From assembly GCF_963082655.1 (NCBI RefSeq), contig NC_081552.1, positions 184,186,571-184,250,570 on the forward strand: 64,000 bases of DNA. Direction: 5' to 3'. The translations under genes were made by a program, and so were the position numbers. Below the pieces are notes generated by a model. That model did not search any database, was not told the DNA's origin, and worked only from the letters and a program-made list of their open reading frames with translations. Positions within the stretch are counted from its first letter, which is position 1; each line of letters begins with the position of its first letter. Below, piece by piece: positions 43,994-55,894 of this stretch. The stretch comes from Stomoxys calcitrans. Its lineage: Eukaryota > Arthropoda > Insecta > Diptera > Muscidae.

Positions 43994-45571
43994 TTTATAC
44001 TCACTACGATAGGATGGGGGTATATTAATCTAGTCACTCCCTTTATAACACCTCGAAATATTCGTCTAAGACCCCATAAAGTTTATATATTCTTGATCGT
44101 CTCGACGTCCTGAGTTGATTTAGCCATGTCCATCCGTCTGTCGAAATCACGATAGCGGTCGAAAGCGTAAGGAGGCCACCGCAGCGCAGAGGTTAGCATG
44201 TCCGCCTATGACGCTGAACGGCTGGGTTCGAATCCTGGCGAGTCCATCAGAAAAAATTTTCAGCCTAATGCTGGCAACATTTGTGAGGTACTATGCCATG
44301 TAAAACTTCTCTCCAAAAAGATGTCGCACTGCGGCACGCCGTTCGGACACGTCTGTAAAAAGAAGACCCCTTATCATTGGACTTAAAACTTGAATCGGAC
44401 TGCACTCATTGATGTGTGAGAAGTTTCTCCCTGTTCCTTAGTGGAATGTCCATGGGCAAAATTTGCATTTGGTCGAACGCGTAAAGCTGGCCGCTTGAAA
44501 TTTTGCACAGATATTTAACATAGATGTAGGTCGTTGGGAATTTCAAATGGGCTATATCGGTTCACATTTAGATTTGGCTGAAATTTTGCTTGTGGTGTTC
44601 TGTTTTTACTTCCAACAACTGTGCCTATTACGGTTTAAATCAGTCTATAACCTGACATAACTCCCATATAAACGGATCTGCCGACTTGATTTCTTCAGCC
44701 CTTACAAGTCGCAATTGAAATTTTGCGTGTCGTGTTCTGTTATGACTTCAAAGAACTATGCCAAATACGTTGCAAATCGGTCCACAACCTGATATAGCTC
44801 CCATATCAACCGACCTCCCGACTTAACTTTTTGCGTGTTGTGTTCTTTTACGACTTCATACAACTGTATTTAGAACGGTTCATAACGTGATATAGTTTCC
44901 ATATAAACCGATCTCCCGATTTTACCTTTTGAGCCCCTGGAAGCCGCAAATTTTTTCGATTTGGCTGAAATTTTACATGTAATGTTTTGTTATGAATTCC
45001 AACAACTCTGCCAAATACGGTCTAAAGCAGCCTATAATCTGATTTGACGCCCATATAAACCGATTTCCCGATGTGACTTCTTGAGACCCTGGATGCCGAA
45101 AATTTTGTTTGATTTGGCTGAAATTTTGCATGTAATGTTTTGTTATGAATTCCAACAATTGTGCCAGTTACGGTCTAAATCGGTCTATAACCTAATATAA
45201 CGCCCATATAAACCGATCTCCTGATTTGACTACTTGAGCCCCTGGAAGCCGCATGCGTTGTTCTATTTTGACTTCCTACGACTGTGCCAAATGCAGTTCA
45301 AATCAGTATATAACCTGATATAGCTCCCATGTAAACCGGTCTCTCGCTTATCGTTGTTCGGTTCCTAGAAGCTTTAATTTTTGCTGGTTTCATAGCAGTT
45401 TGGTGTGTAGTATAAAATTATGCCCTTCAACTAAATTTATTTTGTTTAAATTTTTAGCATAATCCATGGTGGTGGGTTCCTACATCACCATGGATTAGGA
45501 ACCCACCACCTAATCCATGGTGGTGTAGGAACCCACCATGCCTGGCCAAACGTAGCTCGCTTTTACTTGTT
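43994..45571 (+). repeat. Family E repeat with SINE insertion
   Basis: A second E element lies head-to-tail with the previous one: the left end ctcactacgataggatgggg is at about 43999, internal units continue to about 45330, and the right end cttttacttgtt is at 45561. A SINE splits it at 44171-44470. The right terminus is rearranged into a palindrome (45460-45540). Confidence 0.8.
44171..44470 (+). mobile_element. tRNA-derived SINE, full length with target duplication
   Basis: It is 300 bp long. The tRNA-like head starts ggaggccaccgcagcgcaga; the A-box-like cagcgcagagg is at 44182-44192 and the B box GGTTCGAATCC at 44225-44235. The body ends gggcaaaatttgcattt. It is flanked by ggtcgaaagcgtaa (44157-44170) and ggtcgaacgcgtaa (44471-44484), a 14-bp target-site duplication with one mismatch. 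It needs LINE machinery in trans; which LINE serves it is unknown. Confidence 0.9.
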
Positions 45572-46035
45572 TAAAGTTACAATCTATTATTGATATAATT
45601 ACGTGCATGAACCAAACTTCACGATAGCGCAGAGTTCCAATACTGGCAAGAACATCCAAAAAAATTTCAGCGGGGATCATCTTTACAATTATACTGGCGA
45701 CATTTGTGAGATATTGCAAATTGCAAATTTTGCCCATAAACATTCCACTAAGGAATGGGGGCAAACTTCTCACATATCAATGAGTGCGATCCGATTCAAG
45801 ATTTAAGCTCAATGATAAGGGGCCTCCTTTTTATAGGCGAGTCCAAACGGCGTGACGCAATGCGACATCTCTTTCGAGTCAAGTTTTACATGGCATAGTA
45901 CCTCACAAATGTTGCCAACATTAGGAGGGAAAACCACCGTTGAACATTTTTTCTGATGGTCTCGCCAGGATTCGAATCCAGGCGTTCAGCGTCATAAGCG
46001 GACATGCTAACCTCTGCGCTACGGTGGCCTCCATT
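45572..46035 (-). mobile_element. tRNA-derived SINE, copy 4
   Basis: The minus copy occupies 45722-46035. In minus sense the head is ggaggccaccgtagcgcaga, with A box tagcgcagagg and B box ggattcgaatcctgg. It is near full length. The bases at 45572-45721 are unassigned. Confidence 0.85.
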
Positions 46036-46216
46036 TGTGAGGTATTGGGAACATTAAAACTTGAATCCGAAAAGTCTCATTGATATACTGGTATGAATTT
46101 TACACTGTTCCTTAATATTCGTGGCAAAGTTGGGCTATTGTTACACTGGGCCGTATGAGTTATACGCCAGTAATTATTGTTACTTATACGTTTAGCACCA
46201 CCTCCAACTTGAAGTG
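46036..46216 (+). repeat. SINE 3' part plus repeat O
   Basis: Positions 46036-46107 resemble the 3' half of the SINE in plus sense, head-to-head with the previous copy. Positions 46108-46200 are repeat O (gggccgtatgagttatacgc, attgttacttatacgtttag), found again at 49333-49425. Confidence 0.6.
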
Positions 46217-47320
46217 CTAAAGGAAAGGTAAAAGTCAGGCTGTGCCGACTTATAATACCCTACACCTACCCTATAAGTACAATTTTGATGGACCTCGGGG
46301 GATGTTTTCAGATGGGTTATTAAACAATCCGTATCCAATTTCGAGAAAATATGTTCAAACTGTAATAACTATGGTTGACAAATGACAACATTATTGCAAA
46401 TTACCAAAATCTGACGAACATATATATGAGAGCCATATCTAAACCGATTTCGACCGAACTTCTTAAATAATGTGGAAGTAGTCGAGGAAAGCGTTATGCA
46501 AAATTTAAGCAAGATTGGTCAATAAATACGCTTACAGTGGCTCTAGAAGTGAAAATCGGGCGATATGCATATATGGCAGCTATATCTAAATCTTAACCGA
46601 TTTCTATGAAATTCACCAGTAATATTAAGAGTCGTAACAAAACCTTCCTGTCCCAATCCAAGAGAATCGGTTAACAAATGAGCACTTTATTGCATTATTT
46701 CTAAAATCGGACAAACATATGCAAGGGAGCTATATGTAAATCTGAACCGATTTTGAGCAAACTTCTTAAATATTGCAGTAGTCGTCGAGGAAAGCGCTGT
46801 GCAAAATTTTGAGAAGATTGGCCAATAAATGCGCTTGCAGTGGCTTTAGGAGTGAATATATATGATATATATATATATGAAGCCTATATCTAAATCTGAA
46901 CCGACTTCTGTGATATTCACCAGTAATGTCGGGAGCCAACAGAAAATCCTTCCTGCAAAATTTCGAGAGAATCGGTTTATAAATGACCACATTATTACAA
47001 CATTCCAAATTCCAAATAGTCCAAATCGGACGAACGTATATATGGGAACTATATCCAAAACTGAACCGATTTTTTCCAATTTCAATAGGCCGAAAAACAT
47101 GCCTGAACCAAATTTTAAGACGATCGGATGAAAATTGCAACCTGTACTTTGTACACCAATTTACATGGACAGAGGCTCAGACAGACAAACTGACGGACAT
47201 AGCTACATCGAATCAGAAATTGATTCTGAGTTAATCGATATACCTATCAATGGGTCTTTCTCTCTTCCTTCAGGGTATTACAAACAAATGCACTAAGTTA
47301 TAATACCGTGTATCACAGTG
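46217..47320 (+). repeat. Family D repeat, copy 4
   Basis: It runs from taaaggaaaggtaaaagtcag to taataccgtgtatcacagtg. The last bases of the usual end are missing at the junction with the RTE-like LINE. A short TA run lies at 46857-46878. Confidence 0.75.
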
Positions 47321-47326
47321 GCTGCA

Positions 47327-49312
47327 GTTACTACTTTCGGTTACAGACCTAAGATGTCGATGTCATCGGCATAGGTGAGTAGCATGTGTTCTCTTGTGAT
47401 GAGTGTGACATATCTATTCACATCTGCAATCTTCTCCAGCAGGATATTAAAGAGATCACACGTTAGGCAGTCTCCTTGTCTGAAACCTCGTTTGATATTG
47501 AATGGTCCCGAGAGATTCTTTCCTATTCTTACTAAGGAACGTGTATTACCAATTATCTCATCGAATTTAGGTTTTAATCTATCACATAATACGCTCGACA
47601 GTATCTTGTATGCGATGGGGACGAGACTTATTCCTTTGTAGTTGGTACATTCCGTCTTGTCTCTTTCTTATGTACGGGACATATCATGCTGAGGTAACAA
47701 TCATCGGGTATGCATTCTTCTAGCCAGATTGCGTAGAAAAGCTGATGCATACGCCTTATCAGCATTTCGCCTCCGGTCTTAAATAGTACAGTGGGTAACC
47801 CATGGGCTCCTGCTGCCTTGTTGTTCTTCTGTTCAGTCGGGTAACAGCTACTTGAACCTCATTCTGACTAGGAGCTAAACTTTCTATACCATCATCAGGG
47901 TTTAGTTCTGCGTTATTCTCTTCGCCGTCAACGTCGGACACTAGCAGTAGGGTAAAATGTGCATTTCATATCCTCAGCATGTTATCTGTGTCAGTTACCA
48001 GATTTCCTACTTTGTCTCTGCAGGAGGATGTGCCTGTACGAAAGCCATCGGTTTGATGTTTGATTCTTTGGTAGAATTTCCGGACTTCATTCTAACTCCT
48101 ATACATCTCAATTCGCTCACACTCACATTATTTCATTTCCTTCTTCTTTCTGCGGAATAGGCGTTTCTCGCCTTCTCTTTTTCTCCCGATACCTCTCCTT
48201 CATCTGGCGCGTTGCTACTGACTGCAGGGTTGCTCTGTATGCCGCATTCTTGGCTTCAGTTGCATATCGACACTTTTGACCGTACCGTGGGTTTCTTGGG
48301 GAAGGCTTCTGGCACCCAAGTACGGATTTTGCAGCATTTTCCATGGAATAGGCAATGGTTTGCCACTGCGCCGTTATATCATCAGGACAAGGAATGATTT
48401 TATCAAACAGTTGGGTCAGTCGAGTGGAGTATGCCATCTGTTGTGTTTCAAGCTTTTCAATTTCCAGCTTCCGTCCAGTGTCAGATCGTACTTTTCTCTC
48501 TACACTAAGGCGTGTGCGAACCTTTGCTGCAATAATGATCCGAATCTATGTTTGCTCCACGGATCGATAGTGCACACGCTGGATGAATGCCTTCTATCTA
48601 TCACAATGTGATCAAGTTGGTTTCTTGACTTTGATCAGGTGACAGCCATGTGGATGTGTGAATATGTCGATCTTGAAATCTGGTACTGCTAACTACCATA
48701 TTCTTTGCCGCGGCGAAATCTATTAGCCTCAATCCATTATAAGAAGTTTCTTCGTCTAGGCTACATTTTCCGACAGTTGGACCAAACATAATTTCCTTCC
48801 CTATCTACGCATTAAAATCTCCCAGAACGATTTTAATATCATGGGTGGGGCAGCGATCGTATTCTATATCTAGGCGCACATAGAAAATATCCTTGGTCTT
48901 CTCGTCCTTGGATTCCATCGGGGTATGGATACAAATAAGGCTTATGTTGGAGAATTTGGCTTTTATGCGGATTGTGACTAGCCTCTCTTCCATCGAAGTA
49001 TAGCTCTCCAGCTATACAAAGTGTTTCAGTCTCCGACTAACCACAAATCCACAGCCAAATTCATGTCTCGTGTTATGGCAGCTATAGTATAGTTCGTCAT
49101 ATTTGGTGTTGTTGTGACGCCATTCCCTGTCCATAGTACTTCCTGTCAGGCGGTAAAATCTGTCTTGTACTTCTCCAATACATCCGCCAGTACTGCACCT
49201 TCTCTATTAAGAGTCCGGACATTCCAGGTACAGATCCGCAAAGCATGAGTAATTGTAATTTCACAAGGGCGGGTTTCTGGTCCAGCGCCCCTCATGGGTC
49301 GGGATCATGTAT
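47327..49312 (-). pseudogene. RTE-like LINE copy 1 (endonuclease and RT to YADD)
   Basis: On the minus strand from about 49240: CTWNVRTLNREGAVLADVLE opens the endonuclease. LVTIRIKAKFSNISLICIH, IFYVRLDIEYDRCPTHDIKI and VLGDFNA follow, then FGPTVGKCSLDEETS, LIDFAAAKN and MKERYREKKRR in the linker. RT traces include RGFRQGD-type wording near 47480 and TYADDIDI at about 47380-47345, the catalytic motif, intact. Many stops and shifts occur. The 3' part after YADD is missing where D copy 4 abuts. Confidence 0.85.
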
Positions 49313-49332
49313 ACCTGGTTGTAGCTACACGT

Positions 49333-49425
49333 TTCCTTAATGTTCGTGGCGAACTTAGGCTATTGTACCACTGGGCCGTATGAGTTATACGCCTGTAATT
49401 ATTGTTACTTATACGTTTAGCACCA
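49333..49425 (+). repeat. Repeat O, second copy
   Basis: A 93-bp match in the same orientation to 46108-46200 (gggccgtatgagttatacgc, gtttagcacca). The two copies flank the D plus RTE block. Confidence 0.75.
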
Positions 49426-49704
49426 ATCCAATTTGACATTTTGTTTATCAAAAAAATGATTTTAAACAAGTCAGGAAAGGCAAACGATGCATAGTGGGAA
49501 AGAACCGAAAAAACAAGTAACAAATATGGCGTCTGAGAACGGGTAGAGATATCCTTTAGAAATTAGGAAGGGTTAGAGTTAGCGAGATCGTGTGCAAAAT
49601 TTCAAGGCCCTAGGTTGTTGGCATAAGCGTAGAAAGCACCCGCCAGAAAAATTAGAGGACAAATTGTAATTTTCTGAAAACGATTGAAAAATAGTAAGAA
49701 CAAT
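49426..49704. repeat. Repeat N, copy 1
   Basis: Positions 49485-49695 contain gagaacgggtagagatatcc, gagatcgtgtgcaaaatttc and ggccctagg, shared with 57305-57480 and partly with 1345-1395. The class is unknown. Confidence 0.55.
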
Positions 49705-50652
49705 TAAAAGCGTGCTGAGTTCAGCAGGGGCGAATCTTATATACCATGGATCGCATTTGTCAGGTTCTTTGCCCAGTATCTCTTTATAGACAAGCAAAGG
49801 ATAATGGATAAAAATCACCATGCTATTGGAGCCATATCAGGTTATGGACCGATCCTGACCATACTTGGTTTAGATGTTGGAGATAGTAGAAGTCATTGTG
49901 CAAAATTTCAGCCATATCGGATAAGAATTACGCCTTCTATAGGAGCTCACGAAGTAATATCGGGAGATCATTTTATATGTGATCTATATCAGGTTATGAA
50001 TCGATTCAGACCATATATAGCATAGTTGTTGATGGAATGGGTCCAAACTATGGCTGCTGCAGCCATAATAAGGCATATCGGATGAAAGATATATATGGGA
50101 GCTATATTAAAAACAGGACGGATTTTGATGAAATTTTGCGGACAAGTTAAAATGTCAAACCAAACACATCACGCAAAATGTTTTAAATGTCGAATCAAAA
50201 CTGTGTTTGTTACAGCCTTAATAGCGCCTATCGGATGAAAGATATGCTATATGGGAGCTATATCTAAACCTGGACGGATTTTTGCGGTCAAGTTAAAACG
50301 TTAAACCAATCGCCTCGTGCAAAATTTTGTAAAGATTGGGGTAGAATTGTGGCTCCTACAGCCATAATAGGCCAAATCGGATGAAAGTTATATATTGCTT
50401 TCAAAATTAATAGCATTTGTTCTTGAGCCAAAGAAATGGCATATGCCAAATTTGATGGTAATCGGACAACAAATGCGACCTGTCCATGTACAAGAATACA
50501 TGGAAAGACTGACGGACATAGCTAAATCGAATCAGGAAGTAATTCTAAGCCTATCGGTATACTTAACAATGAGTCTAGCTCGTCTCCTTCTTAGCGTTGC
50601 AAAAAAATGCACAAAGTTATAATACCCTGTTCCACAGTTGTGGTGTAGAAAA
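49705..50652. repeat. Fused family E (minus) and family D pieces
   Basis: Positions 49705-50030 have the E right end in minus sense (aaaagcgtgctgagttc, worn hairpin, taccatggatcgcatttgtc) and one unit. Positions 50031-50652 have D-like units and the D end taccctgttccacagttgtgg. This is a hybrid or a nested pair. Confidence 0.6.
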
Positions 50653-50663
50653 TAAAATTAACC

Positions 50664-51276
50664 AGTAAGGAAAGGCAAAATTCGGGTGGTGCCTACTTTA
50701 TAATACCCTACACCTACCCAATAGGGGCAAAGTGGGAGCTATGTCTAACTCTGAAACAATTTTAATGGACATTGCCGAATGTTTTCAGATGGGTTATTAA
50801 ACAATCCGAATCACATTTCGAGCAAATATGTTCAAACTGTAATAACTACGGTACACAAATGACAACATTATTGCAAATTAGCCAAATTTGACGAACAAAC
50901 TTCTCAGATAATGTGGTACTCGTCTAGAAAAGCGTTGTGCAAAATTGATCGAAAAATGGGCCCTAGAAGTGAAAATCGGGCGATATACATATATGCAGCG
51001 ATATCTAAATCTGAACCAATTTCTTCGAAATTCACCAGTAATGTCGAGAATTATAAGAAAATCCTTTCTGCCAAATTTCGAGAGTATCGGTTAACAAATG
51101 ACCATTTTAATGCATTATTACTGCAAATCAGACGAACATATATATGGGAGCTATATCTAATCTGAAACGATTTCGACTAAATTTCTTTGTTGATATTGTG
51201 GAAGTCGCCGTTGTGCAAAGATTTGGAAAGATTCGTCAATAAATGCGCTTGCAGTGGCTCCAAGAGTCAAAATCGG

Positions 51277-51350
<74 letters not shown>

Positions 51351-51909
51351 TATGAGAGCTATATCTACATCTGAACCGATTTCTACGAAATTCTCCAATA
51401 ATGTCGAGAGTCACAAGGAAATCCTTCCTGCCGAAATTGGAGAGAATCGATTAACAAATGACCATTTTATAGCATTATTACTGGAAATCGGTCGAACATA
51501 TATATGGGAGCTATTTCCAAATCTGAAGCGATTTCTATAAAATTCACCCGCAATGTGGGGAGTCATAAGAAAATCCTTTCTGCCAGATTTCGAGAGATTC
51601 GGTTAACAAATGACCATTTTATTGCAGTATTACTGCAAATCGAACGAACATATATATGGGAGCTATATCCAAATCTGAACCGATTTTTTCCAATTTCAAA
51701 AGGCTTCGTTTCTAGGCCGAAAAACATGCCCATACCAAATTTGAACACAAATTGTACACAAATTAACATGGACAGACAGACAGGCAGACGGACATAGCTA
51801 AATCGAATCAGAAAGTTATTCTTAGTCTATCGATATACTTCTCAATGGGTCTATTTCTCTTCCTTTCACTAAGTTATAATACCCTGTACCACAGTAGTGG
51901 TGAGGGCCA
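50664..51909 (+). repeat. Family D repeat, copy 5
   Basis: This copy runs from agtaaggaaaggcaaaattc to taccacagtagtggtgaggg. Three internal units repeat accattttattgcattatta / actgcaaatc. The open frames 50911-51797 are repeat-derived. Confidence 0.8.
51280..51343. repeat. (TA)n microsatellite in family D
   Basis: About 32 TA units sit at the same internal D site (before catatatatgagagc) as at 12494. Confidence 0.95.
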
Positions 51910-52676
51910 TAATTACAAAGCAACGCTATGGTACTGATGATAAGCATTCGCCGCGTGTTGTCTGCGATCAAATCCATCTGTTGTCTGTCAGTTTCTTTTC
52001 AGTAATCAACGAAATCCTTCATTTCTGGTGGTAATCACTTTCATAGTTAGATTAGCTCGACGCAATTCCCTTTTGGGAGAAATAACGTAAAAAAATTTTT
52101 TTAGTTACATACATTTTTATATTTTTATTTGCATTTTTTGTCACATATTCACTCCGCCTTAATATTCAGGCAAACAGACAAGGGTTGGTAGGTGATAGCG
52201 TGTGAAAAATATTTCGTGAACGGTAAACGAGATAACAACAAATTCATTTGTTGCAAGATTGGCGACGGCATTGGCGTAATTTGTTGATATTACCAATTCA
52301 CTTTTCTCCGTTTTTCTCATATTTTTGTTGTTTTTCCGTTACATTGAGTGTTTACATTACCGGCTTCCTTTCACAGCTACTAACAATTCATAAACACATA
52401 CACACTCACACGCACGTAAGCTCTTACATGCATTAGCACTTTAACAAGAGGAGCATAAATATAAAGGCATTAATTACGCATAAGTACACGGTGTAGGGTG
52501 TTCCGAAAACTGTTTGTATGCCATGACAGAGTTATTTGGGGAATGTTAAATTTCGGAGACATTTTAAGATTCTTAGTTCCTTCATGTTGTATTCTTTTGA
52601 AGTGTTTAACATCAAAATCCATCGGCTAGAAGACCGTGTCTATTGATTTTCTTTAAAATTAACTTTTTCTTTAAAT
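51910..52676. other. Single-copy-like DNA, no gene seen
   Basis: AT-rich, with short T runs. The open frame 52248-52436 is hydrophobic with no domain. No shared repeat phrases were found. Confidence 0.5.
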
Positions 52677-52678
52677 TA

Positions 52679-53618
52679 TTGGGTTGCCCAAAAAGTAATT
52701 GTCGGTAATATTGTCGGCGTTGACAAATTTTTTCAACGGCTTGTGACTCTGTAATTGCATTCTTTCTTCTGTCAGTTATCAGCTGTTACTTTTAGCTTGC
52801 TTTAGAAAAAAAGTGCGCGAAATTTTGTTTACATTTGTTTGTTTGGCGTCAATTTTAATATGGGTACCACATGTATTGAAAGAAATTCATTTAACAAACC
52901 GAATCAACGCCTGTGATATGCACCTTAAACCAATGAATTCGATCCGTTTTTAAAACGAATCATAACTGGAGATGAAAAATGGATTGTTTACAACAACGTT
53001 AGTCGAAAACGATCATGGTCCAAGCATGGTGAACCAGCTCAAACCCCTTCAAAGGCTGATATCCACCAAAAGAAGGTTATGCTGTCTGTTTGGTGGGATT
53101 GGAAGAGTGTGGTATATTTTGAGCTGCTTCCAAGGAACCAAACGATTAATTCGGATGTTTACTGTCAACAATTGGACAAATTGAATACAGCCATCAAGGA
53201 GAAGCGACCAGAATTGGTCAATCGTAAAGGTGTCATATTCCACCAGGACAACGCTAGACCGCACACATCTTTAGTCACTCGCCAAAAACTGAGTGAGCTT
53301 GGCTGAGAACTTTTGATGCATCCACCATATAGCCCTGACCTTGCACCATCAGACTACCATTTATTTCGATCTTTGCAGAACTCCTTAAATGGTAAAACTT
53401 TCGGCAATGATAAGGCTATAAAATCGCACTTGGTTCAGTTTTTTGCAGATAAAGGCCAGAAGTTCTATGAGCGTGGAATACTAAATTTTCCAGGAAGATG
53501 GCAAAAGGTTATCGAACAAAATGGCAATTATATATTTGATTAAAGTTCATTCTAAGTTTTATTAAAAATGCATTTACTTTCTTTTAAAAAAAAAGCAATT
53601 ACTTTTTCGGCAACCCAA
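52679..53618 (+). mobile_element. mariner copy 1, internally deleted (940 bp)
   Basis: TIRs: left TTGGGTTGCCCAAAAAGTAA and, in minus sense, right TTGGGTTGCCGAAAAAGTAA. TA lies on both sides (52677-52678, 53619-53620). Full mariners are about 1.3 kb; about 350 bp covering the N-terminal helix-turn-helix region of the transposase is missing. The TIR wording is close to the Hsmar1/cecropia group (from recall). Confidence 0.95.
52860..53543 (+). pseudogene. mariner transposase, catalytic part only
   Basis: ATG 52860 is out of frame with the rest. The catalytic DD34D triad is readable: TGDEKWIV (52965-52988), FHQDNARPH, then YSPDLAPSDYHLF. A TGA stop (53304-53306, after KLSELG) separates the second and third Asp. 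A 1-bp loss near 52930 shifts the frame (aaaccaat against aaacgcaat in copy 2). The HTH DNA-binding half is absent, so no active transposase could be made. Confidence 0.95.
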
Positions 53619-53620
53619 TA

Positions 53621-54225
53621 GTTTGCCTGTTAGTTAGAATCATTTTTAATATTCTCTTTCGAATTGTGTTTAATAATCTATGATTTTTCTTTAATGCAGA
53701 AGAAAGGCTTAAATAACGCTCAAAATGTTGAATTGATGGCTGAGCTGTCTTAAAAGCAAAATTTATCCACCTAATGCCTCCATTTTCGAGCTGTCAACAC
53801 TTTTCAACGCCCCAAGCAGCAAATATGGTATTGAAAGCCATGCATTTGAGGCTCAACATCTATGTTGAAAGAGTGATAGAAAAATTAAAGAACAACCCTA
53901 GTTTGAGATTGCAAATAGACAACACGATTGTTTGAATACATTTGAAATTGGACACTATTTACCCTTCAGGTAATGCTTTAGACTATCCCCATTATGTTTG
54001 TTTGTCCCCAATACTTAACGGAAATAAACAAATTTAGAAATTATTCGGTGTGAAACATTCACACATTTTACTATTATCAGCGCTTGTGTGTGTGTGTGTA
54101 CAAGCATTTTTGTATTACAAATATTTGTGTCATAATAATTTCTAATTGAACTTGATATATAAACACCATGCCACACTACAACAAAATTATTAAAATATCC
54201 GCAACGCAGTTGTAGCATCATCATG
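53621..54225. other. Single-copy-like DNA, no gene seen
   Basis: A short (TG)n run at 54086-54100 is present. No domain-bearing frame or shared repeat was recognised. Confidence 0.5.
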
Positions 54226-55322
54226 GTTAGGTTAGGTTTATGTGGCAGTCTGCCATAAGACTCACTTAGACTCACCATTGTCATACCACATGAACAGAAA
54301 AGAGAAGATGCCTTCTAGTTCCTAACGTTAAACCATACAGATCGCTTTAAAAAGCCCAACAACTTGCGAGTGTTAAATCAGACAAGTTCTCAAAGAAATC
54401 CGAACTTGTCTGAACTCTTGTCTGGATCACCTCCTGACTGCCAGTGCGGAACACACACAGCAGATGTTCCATAATCTATTCTGGCCTGTCAAGACGAATG
54501 CAATAACTGAGACGTCTCTTTTAGCCAGTGACAGCAAAGCAGTAGACCTCTTTAAGTCCAGATTAGGCCGCATAGTTTTTGAATGTTCAGGAATTTAATG
54601 GCTGCCTGGCTATCTGAAAAGATATTTATGCCAGTTTCGAGATGTCGTCCTCGCTTTTGCGTTTTCTACTATGGTCGCCTTCAAAAGACTTCCTTGCTGG
54701 AACTTCTTCATCCATTCCATCTGGTTTGGAATCATCAGTATAGATGTCTATGTAAATTCTATTACCAGGCATACTGTAGATCCAATTGTTGTAGCCACAT
54801 TTTCATGTGAAGGTGACGATCTTCGTCAAGCTCCTGCAAGTGAGCAAGCTCGTTCCGGTCCAAAGGACCGATCGCCGCCGGAACACGGTGGCCATTGGTT
54901 ATTTAAAAGCGCCAATAACTCTCCTTCTCATATCGACCAGTATTTGTGCCAGAGACGGTGCGGCCGGCCTCTCATTGAGACTCTCCGCTCGATACCGCTG
55001 ATTGTCTGCGACTGCCGTTGCAGCTACTCCGTATGGAACATGCGGATAGTGGCAACCTGTGGACGCGTCTGGTAGCTCGCAGCTAAGCTTTTCATGACAG
55101 CCATGAACATTACACAGATGGGACCTCAATGTTCCAGCCTGTGCAGTGCTCACAGTTATCTCGTGGCGGGTGATTATATCGTCCTCAGTGAGGCTGTGAT
55201 GCAGAAACAAGCCATTCTTTGGATCCGGTTGAGTATTGAACAGTAGGTGGACTTTTAAAGCATCGTCCACCAGACCACAACACCATTTAGCATTATAGGT
55301 GTGATAACTGCAGTATATACCC
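54226..55322 (-). pseudogene. LINE-A copy 3, mosaic with repeat K and RTE scrap
   Basis: The 3' tail is at 54226 (in minus sense aaacctaacctaacc). The knuckle region lies at 54240-54580, and an RNase H start wording NRIYIDIYTDDSK at about 54770-54735. Directly joined is MDEEVPARKSFEGDHSRKRK (54722-54663), which is RTE C-terminal wording. Repeat K sits at 54786-55160. RT wording lies at 55165-55322 (ALKVHLLFN / LYCSYHTYN frames match the LINE-A stretch at 36330-36430). Several recombination or insertion events are needed to explain it. Confidence 0.65.
54786..55160 (-). repeat. Dispersed repeat K, near-complete (minus)
   Basis: It runs from tgttgtagccacattttcat to the gctggaacattgag end in minus sense. 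It is the full-length counterpart of 24038-24415 and interrupts LINE-A between RNase H and RT sequence. Confidence 0.75.
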
Positions 55323-55324
55323 AA

Positions 55325-55462
55325 AATTTTCTTTTCGATGTTACTTTTGTTTAGTATTTAAAGCGCACAACAAACCGATTACTGGCTTAGGTGCGTGTCC
55401 ATCGTGGCATGGGGCAGACTAAGATCCGCACCCTTTTTCCTACCTAACTTAACTTAACCTAA
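55325..55462 (+). mobile_element. LINE-B 3' end only
   Basis: The sequences ttcttttcgatgttac, gcgcacaacaaaccgattac and tgtccatcgtggcat, ending cctacctaacttaacttaac, match the 3' UTR of LINE-B copies 1 and 3. It is a heavily 5'-truncated insertion. Confidence 0.7.
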
Positions 55463-55894
55463 ATCGAGAGATCGGTCTATATGGCAGCTATATCCAAATC
55501 TGGACCGATCTGGGCCAAATTGAAGAAGGATATCGAGTGGCCCAACATAACTCACTGATCCAAATTTCAGCAAAATCGGGTAATGAATGTGTGTTTTATG
55601 GGCCTAAGACCTGAAACCGGCAGATCGGTCTATATGGGGGCTATATCAAGATATAGTCCGATATAGCCCATCTGAGAACTTAATCTGCTTATGGACAAAA
55701 AAGAATTTATGCAAAGTTTGAGCTCAATTTCTTTATTTTTAAAGACTGTAGCATGATTTCAACAGATAGATGATGGATAGACGGACTGGCAGATGGACGT
55801 ACGGACATGGTTAGATTTATAGCGTCGAAATTGGATATTTTGATGTGTTGCAAACCGAATGACAAAATGTTTACCCCATCCTTGGGTTGGTGGG
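55463..55894 (+). repeat. Family F, last unit and right end
   Basis: A unit (gagagatcggtctatatggc, ggaccgatctgggcc), the variant last unit (gggggctatatcaagatata) and the F right end (catccttgggttggtgggta) are in the order seen at 31994-32470. Confidence 0.8.

Noticed and set aside
44171..44245. Possible tRNA gene
   Set aside because: A and B boxes are present, but the sequence belongs to a dispersed 300-bp family with a target duplication; it is a SINE head, not a tRNA.
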